Shown here: piece by piece, positions 4,272 to 7,432 of the stretch
How positions within the stretch are numbered: the first letter of the stretch is position 1
Layout of the letters: the number at the start of each line of letters is the position of its first letter
Origin: JAUUZT01 sp964654015
GTDB lineage: Bacteria; Chloroflexota; Dehalococcoidia; GIF9; AB-539-J10
Length of the DNA: 7,432 nt
Assembly: GCA_964654015.1 (NCBI GenBank)
Contig: CAZZHQ010000118.1
Coordinates: 1-7,432, forward strand
Direction: 5' to 3'
Notes under the pieces: model-generated
Database searches by the model: none
Told to the model about the DNA's origin: nothing
Seen by the model: only the letters and a program-made list of their open reading frames with translations
Made by a program: the position numbers and the translations under genes

Positions 4272-5367
4272 GGATAACAAATTGTCAGGTTACTTCAAGG
4301 CTGTAAAAGCCGCTTCTGTATCAAATGAATGTCACGCTCAATGTAACGCTTGCAAGTGTAGCTGTAACCATCGTGTAACCCCTTTTGATTTGTGGTGGTT
4401 TTAGATCCTGGTAATAACTCACACTTGAACGAAAACGAGGTAGCAAACAGGCCATATCCCTGATAAACTGCCTCGTAACAGGCATAAACCGGATATATTA
4501 ACTGACGATTTACATTCAGTGACCCGTGTGCCTGATCGTAATGATAAACCTTCTCTTTTTTATAGTGTTGCAGCCAAAGGCGTCAGCGTTACCAGATAAC
4601 AGTTACAGGACACGTCAGTTTCCCTCATATATCAGGATTAATAACCACCCGAAACTAACCATTTAAACCTCATTTACGAGTGATAAAATGGGCATATTAG
4701 CTATAACAAAATGGCTGATGGCATATTATTTCCCCATAATTACTTATAAAAATAATATACTTTGAAGGCTGATAACGGCTAAAATAGCGCAGAATAGGCG
4801 GATATTAAGTTTGAAATTACTTTAAAATCTCACTACGAGTTTATGCATATATAGTTGACACTTGCCCAAGACCAAGCCACTTCTGTTTGCCGCAGTATGG
4901 ATTTAATATAATTCCATATAGCGAAATCTACCTGCCAGGTCTTCCTTTTTATAGGGTGGAATAAATCCCAATAAATCCCTTTTTAAGGCACGAAAGAAAT
5001 GCTATTAATTCCCATGCATCCGTAGAAGCTTCTTTTTATGGGTTGAAAAACTGGAAATATTATCACTCTGATGTCTACCCCTTTTTATGGGGGTGAAATA
5101 ATAGGTAATAAATACCCAAGCTACGCATTAACACGGTGTCTTTTTATATCTCATAGAATCCGGAAGGGTATCTTCAGTAACAACACAAAGCACCAAACAG
5201 ACCGAGGCGGTACCCATCTAATACAATGGATAACTCAAATTCTATTAGCAATTCCACAGACGACTATACTATATAGACACTCACTATTTAAGATTCTTCG
5301 CTTGGATTCTGCCCTTTATAGGTTCAACTTGGTATTTAACTAATGGTTGCCATCTAATACGAAGTTA
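4272..5367. other. 1.1-kb stretch with no convincing gene
   Basis: This AT-rich region has no open frame with both a ribosome site and recognisable protein character. It contains scattered GTAAC/GTTAC pentamers (4289, 4343, 4364, 4375, 4475, 4588, 4602), the same core as the origin cluster; an imperfect inverted repeat CGAGGTAG/CTGCCTCG (4436-4443, 4468-4475); a repeated ATGG(G)CATATTA (4688-4699, 4718-4728); and degenerate CTTTTTAT motifs from about 4941 to 5146. The minus-strand terminator at 4126-4156 at its edge would be explained by a minus-strand RNA crossing part of this region. It could be a decayed gene, a non-coding RNA locus or a second cis-acting region. Confidence 0.55.
4941..5146 (+). 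repeat. Degenerate CTTTTTAT-GGG-TGAAA motif family
   Basis: Copies centred on CTTTTTA start at 4945, 4979, 5032, 5081 and 5140. The three best read TTTTTATAGGGTGGAATAA (4946), TTTTTATGGGTTGAAAAAC (5033) and TTTTTATGGGGGTGAAATAA (5082). The one at 5081 forms a small hairpin (ACCCC/GGGGT). A weaker copy lies at 5314. Intervals of 34, 53, 49 and 59 bases are irregular and the copies differ, so this is not an intact CRISPR array. Confidence 0.4.
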
Positions 5368-5396
5368 TTGACGTTATTTTCGTACGGGCATATAAT
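5368..5396 (+). promoter_or_regulatory. Near-consensus promoter of the second lipoprotein gene
   Basis: TTGACG (5368-5373, five of six -35 bases), an exact 17-bp spacer and a perfect TATAAT (5391-5396). Transcription should start near 5403, giving a leader of about 34 bases before the ATG at 5437. Confidence 0.85.
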
Positions 5397-5398
5397 CG

Positions 5399-5414
5399 TC
5401 TCCTAAATCGGAGA
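5399..5414 (+). promoter_or_regulatory. Inverted repeat at the transcription start of the second lipoprotein
   Basis: TCTCC (5399-5403) and GGAGA (5410-5414) form a 5-bp stem with a 6-base loop right at the predicted start site. It could be an operator placed over +1, or a 5'-terminal mRNA hairpin that stabilises the message. It does not occlude the GGAGG ribosome site at 5427-5431. Confidence 0.4.
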
Positions 5415-5436
5415 TGATGGACACGTGGAGGACATT

Positions 5437-6372
5437 ATGCGTAATTTGATATTTGTTTTCATTCTTCTACTTCTAGTTGGATGTATTTCCACCGCAACCG
5501 AAAATTCATCGGATTCACAGAAACTCGTTATATCAAGCGCAGAAACACAAGCAACGTATTTAAATGCCGGGATAATTAATTTGCCTGAGAATGGCATCCA
5601 GGCATTAGCTGAAAGTGAAATATCAACAACCATATATAATTCAGGCGTCAATTTTGCAACCTATAATGCAGTATTGCGTGTGAATGGGGTAATTACGGAT
5701 GAAAAAAAGTTGATAATTAATCCTGGCGAAGGGAAAGATGTATCATTTAAATTGAATCTACCCAAACTTGGCATTTACGAGATATCTATTGGTAATTCCA
5801 GTGTCTCTGTTGACGTTAAGGAATACGGCCTCTGTTGGATAAAAGCAAGTGACAATTATTCACAGCGATCACCTTTGGGCTATGATAGGTTTATAGCCAA
5901 TAAAAGCCCGCTATTTTACCCACCTTGGAATGGCTTCGAAATCTACAGAATTTGTCTATCCTTGGACAAATATCCAATATCAACAAACAATGCAGTAGAA
6001 AAGCAGCCGGATTTGTTTATTAAAATATATACGGATCAGCCTGATACAGACATTTTATGGCAAGGTAGTGTCAGTCCGATCAATAAATTAACGTGCTCTG
6101 CGTTACCTCCATATTATAGGGAAGATAAGATGTATTTCAATAAAAAGGTTGTACCTATAGTTGGTACTGGTAGCCCTTTCTTTTTTATTGTTAGTTGTAA
6201 AACAATAATTGAACCGGGGCAGTATCTTTTTGGCTCTCATATACCTCTACTAATGCCACTTGAAGCATCTTACCCGATTTCAATCAATTGGCGAGAAAGT
6301 CAAATTGCAGGTAATTATTGTGGTCGTCCTAATGGGACTTGTTATCCAGACCTGTTAATACCACGCTATTGA
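5437..6372 (+). CDS. Secreted lipoprotein with CARDB-like domain and novel C-terminal domain (cargo)
   Basis: This 311-residue protein starts with a textbook lipoprotein signal: MRN, a hydrophobic core, and lipobox LVGC with acylated Cys16. After a Ser/Thr-rich linker, residues about 30-129 resemble a CARDB-type beta sandwich (TTIYNSG turn, AVLRVNGV, then INPGEGKDVSFKLNLPKLGIYEISI). Residues 130-311 form an unrecognised domain with several cysteines (including NYCGRPNGTCYPD near the end) and many aromatic residues. The ATG at 5437 is preferred over an in-frame GTG at 5425 because GGAGG at 5427-5431 lies 5 bases before it and inside the longer version. It is the only plus-strand gene, has its own strong promoter and looks more AT-rich than the replication genes, so it may be a later cargo acquisition. 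Host-surface modification or exclusion of competing phages are possible roles, neither proven by sequence. Confidence 0.82.
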   Translation: MRNLIFVFILLLLVGCISTATENSSDSQKLVISSAETQATYLNAGIINLPENGIQALAESEISTTIYNSGVNFATYNAVLRVNGVITDEKKLIINPGEGKDVSFKLNLPKLGIYEISIGNSSVSVDVKEYGLCWIKASDNYSQRSPLGYDRFIANKSPLFYPPWNGFEIYRICLSLDKYPISTNNAVEKQPDLFIKIYTDQPDTDILWQGSVSPINKLTCSALPPYYREDKMYFNKKVVPIVGTGSPFFFIVSCKTIIEPGQYLFGSHIPLLMPLEASYPISINWRESQIAGNYCGRPNGTCYPDLLIPRY

Positions 6373-6409
6373 TATGCCTATTTGTCATTCTACTTTTCAA
6401 TTATAGTTT

Positions 6410-7363
6410 TTATGAGTTATGTTGATTTAACGGTGATATATAAAACTTCATACTATCCTGAAAGCTGAATGACCTGGTATATCTCTGCACCATTTCAAGG
6501 CTCTCCCAGCGGCCCAATTCTTTGATTGTCATTGTATCTATCCCGGCCTTCCGCAACAGCACCGCAAAGGTACGCCGGAATGTATGAGGGTTACAGGTGA
6601 TCCCGGTGCGCTTTTCAAGTCGTGCCAACATGATAGCTATGCCGGACTTGGTCATTCCCCATATATTCCCGCTGGGATTATATTCAGACAACCAGCCTTT
6701 AACGTATTTATCCGACATCACTCCAAACGGCGCGAATGCCGTCTTACGGCCTTTTCCTGACACTTTAATACAGTGACCCGGCCAGTTGATATCATCAGGT
6801 TTGATATTGGTTAATTCCGACAATCTGAGACCGCTTTCAACAAACAACGCGATGATAGCCTTATCCCTCATGTTATCTACTGCTTCAATCAATTGACCCA
6901 CCTGGCTTTCATCCAATGCTGGCATGATTGGTCTTCCCAATATAGGCGCGGAGATACCACTGATGGGATTTGAAAAACCAAACTCGCTATTGAGCCACCT
7001 ATAAAGAGTCTTGATTGCCCTGTAGCTGGCATGCCGGGTGGCCAATCCGTTTTGATTGGGTGGTATGGAATTCAAATAGCGTTGTATTGAGACCGATGCC
7101 GCTTTCAGATAGTTTACTTCTGAAATAAACGGCTTCAACCTGTCTTTGTAAAATTCAATGGTCTTGCCACTGACACCCATGGCCTGACGTGACTGCAAGA
7201 ACAGTTGCAGGTAATCCGGGACTTTATTCTCCGGCAACAATTTATTTAGCGCTTCAAGAAATTTCAAAGAGGCCGGTTTTTCACCATTGACGACCTTCGA
7301 AATATAGGATTTATCGAAATCGGTCAACACTGCAATCTGGGCAATGGTCATTTTGTTGACCAT
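6410..7363 (-). CDS. int: Tyrosine recombinase / integrase with N-terminal helix-turn-helix
   Basis: This 317-residue integrase has three parts. Residues 1-45 are an XRE-like helix-turn-helix (MTIAQIAVLTDFDKSYISKV, then NGEKPASLKFLEALNKLL), where an arm-binding domain usually sits. Residues 48-135 are the SAM-like core-binding domain (YLQLFLQSRQ, KTIEFYKDRLKPFI). Residues 148-300 are the catalytic domain with Arg180 (GLRLSEL), Lys204 (SGKGRK), His260 and Arg263 (PHTFRRTF), Trp286 in the second His/Trp position (LGRW) and nucleophile Tyr295 (QRYTR), so all catalytic residues are present. It should integrate the element at tRNA-Gly. The ATG at 7363 lies only 15 bases from the tRNA remnant, has no clear ribosome site, and overlaps an inverted arm-like site GTTGACC, hinting at autoregulation; Met5 is an alternative start. 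It converges with the second lipoprotein gene, 37 bp apart with no obvious terminator. Confidence 0.92.
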   Translation of the reverse strand: MVNKMTIAQIAVLTDFDKSYISKVVNGEKPASLKFLEALNKLLPENKVPDYLQLFLQSRQAMGVSGKTIEFYKDRLKPFISEVNYLKAASVSIQRYLNSIPPNQNGLATRHASYRAIKTLYRWLNSEFGFSNPISGISAPILGRPIMPALDESQVGQLIEAVDNMRDKAIIALFVESGLRLSELTNIKPDDINWPGHCIKVSGKGRKTAFAPFGVMSDKYVKGWLSEYNPSGNIWGMTKSGIAIMLARLEKRTGITCNPHTFRRTFAVLLRKAGIDTMTIKELGRWESLEMVQRYTRSFSFQDSMKFYISPLNQHNS

Positions 7364-7371
7364 TTTAGCTA
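7321..7371 (+). repeat. Putative right arm-type recombinase sites inside the int start
   Basis: GGTCAAC (7322-7328) repeats the left-end motif at 81-87, with the longer match GGTCAACACT shared by 81-90 and 7322-7331. Its inverse GTTGACC lies at 7355-7361. CATTTTAGCTA (7361-7371) matches CACTTTAGCTA (87-97) at ten of eleven bases. Both ends therefore carry the same short motifs in similar order beside the att core, as arm sites would. Confidence 0.45.
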
Positions 7372-7377
7372 TATCCG

Positions 7378-7427
7378 CCTGCCTTCCAAGCAGGGTGTCG
7401 CGGGTTCGAATCCCGTCTCCCGCTCCA
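7378..7427 (+). tRNA. 3' half of tRNA-Gly(TCC), displaced at attR (partial)
   Basis: This 50-base fragment folds as an anticodon arm (stem 7378-7382 with 7390-7394, loop CTTCCAA, anticodon TCC at 7385-7387), a 5-base variable loop, a T arm (7400-7404 with 7412-7416, loop TTCGAAT), the 3' acceptor strand CTCCCGC, U73 and encoded CCA. The D arm and 5' acceptor strand are missing, since the bases before 7378 do not match a tRNA, so it cannot be functional. It marks attR, and the homology starting at the anticodon stem suggests strand exchange in or near the anticodon loop, a common choice for tyrosine integrases. The last 15 bases equal positions 1-15. Confidence 0.9.
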
Positions 7428-7432
7428 ATCAG

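Larger units (their letters stand above)
1..7427. mobile_element. Integrative element inserted in tRNA-Gly(TCC), with int, xis and replication module
   Basis: A 15-base direct repeat (1-15 and 7413-7427) that is tRNA 3'-end sequence bounds the window. A tyrosine recombinase lies next to the right copy and an excisionase-like protein next to the left copy. Between them are a helicase-like ATPase, a hexamer-repeat cluster, an XRE regulator and two lipoproteins. The intact tRNA would lie just left of the window, with only its last 15 bases visible. No relaxase, coupling protein, conjugation, capsid or terminase gene is visible, so mobility beyond excision and reintegration would need a helper. 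Its plan (int, regulator, rep, ori after rep) recalls phage-inducible chromosomal islands, but that comparison is inference. Confidence 0.88.

Noticed and set aside
4560..4662. Two tandem minus-strand mini-frames (15 and 17 codons) behind GAGG and GAGGGA
   Set aside because: Spacing to ATG (4662) and GTG (4613) is acceptable and the second begins just after the first stops, but such short frames arise easily by chance and no attenuator follows within reach.
4941..5335. Possible CRISPR array
   Set aside because: The repeated cores are only about 15-20 bases, differ from each other, and are spaced 34, 53, 49 and 59 bases apart. No cas gene is present. Reported only as a degenerate motif family.
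5071..5343. Plus-strand open frame of 90 codons
   Set aside because: No ribosome site precedes its ATG, the translation has no domain-like pattern, and it spans degenerate T-rich repeats. Probably chance.
7378..7427. Complete tRNA-Gly gene at the right end
   Set aside because: No D arm or 5' acceptor strand precedes the anticodon arm; the upstream bases belong to the integrase start region.
1..7432. Integron with cassettes
   Set aside because: The recombinase lacks features I would expect of an integron integrase, the lipoprotein genes have their own promoters, and I found no attC-like paired sites after them.

Overview
The window is an almost exactly delimited, very small integrative element (about 7.4 kb) inserted into the 3' part of a tRNA-Gly(TCC) gene. 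The first 15 bases are the end of a tRNA (T-stem remainder, acceptor arm, encoded CCA). The same 15 bases recur at 7413-7427, where they end a 50-base tRNA 3' half with a TCC anticodon. Near-consensus sigma70-type promoters (two with exact 17-bp spacers), Shine-Dalgarno sites, lipoboxes and an encoded CCA point to a bacterium. The two CARDB-like lipoproteins resemble those of Dehalococcoidia and related Chloroflexota; that taxonomic guess is an inference from protein style only.

Layout, left to right. (1) 1-310: attL, putative integrase arm sites and a small excisionase-like gene on the minus strand under a strong promoter. (2) 311-1685: a gene-free stretch, a cargo lipoprotein with its own promoter and a Cys-rich small protein, all minus strand. 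(3) 1727-1902: a dense cluster of GTTACG/CGTAAC hexamers around a perfect 8-bp dyad, the best origin candidate. (4) 1918-3740: a RecA-fold helicase-like ATPase, translationally coupled to an upstream 142-residue protein that ends in a sliding-clamp-binding motif. (5) 3741-4156: an XRE-type regulator enclosed by three terminator hairpins on the same strand. (6) 4157-5436: about 1.2 kb with no convincing gene. (7) 5437-6372: a second lipoprotein, the only plus-strand gene, behind a near-perfect promoter. (8) 6410-7427: a tyrosine recombinase with an N-terminal helix-turn-helix, then attR.

How it may work. Integrase and excisionase move the element in and out of the tRNA gene. The ATPase, its coupled partner and the hexamer cluster form a replication module for the excised circle. 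The XRE protein probably regulates replication or excision. The two lipoproteins look like cargo displayed on the cell surface. No relaxase, conjugation, capsid or packaging gene is visible, so the element would be a self-replicating but transfer-defective island or satellite, comparable in plan to phage-inducible chromosomal islands (int, regulator, rep with ori directly after it). In the excised circle the strong excisionase promoter would point across attP into int, whereas in the integrated state it points out of the element, antisense to the host tRNA.
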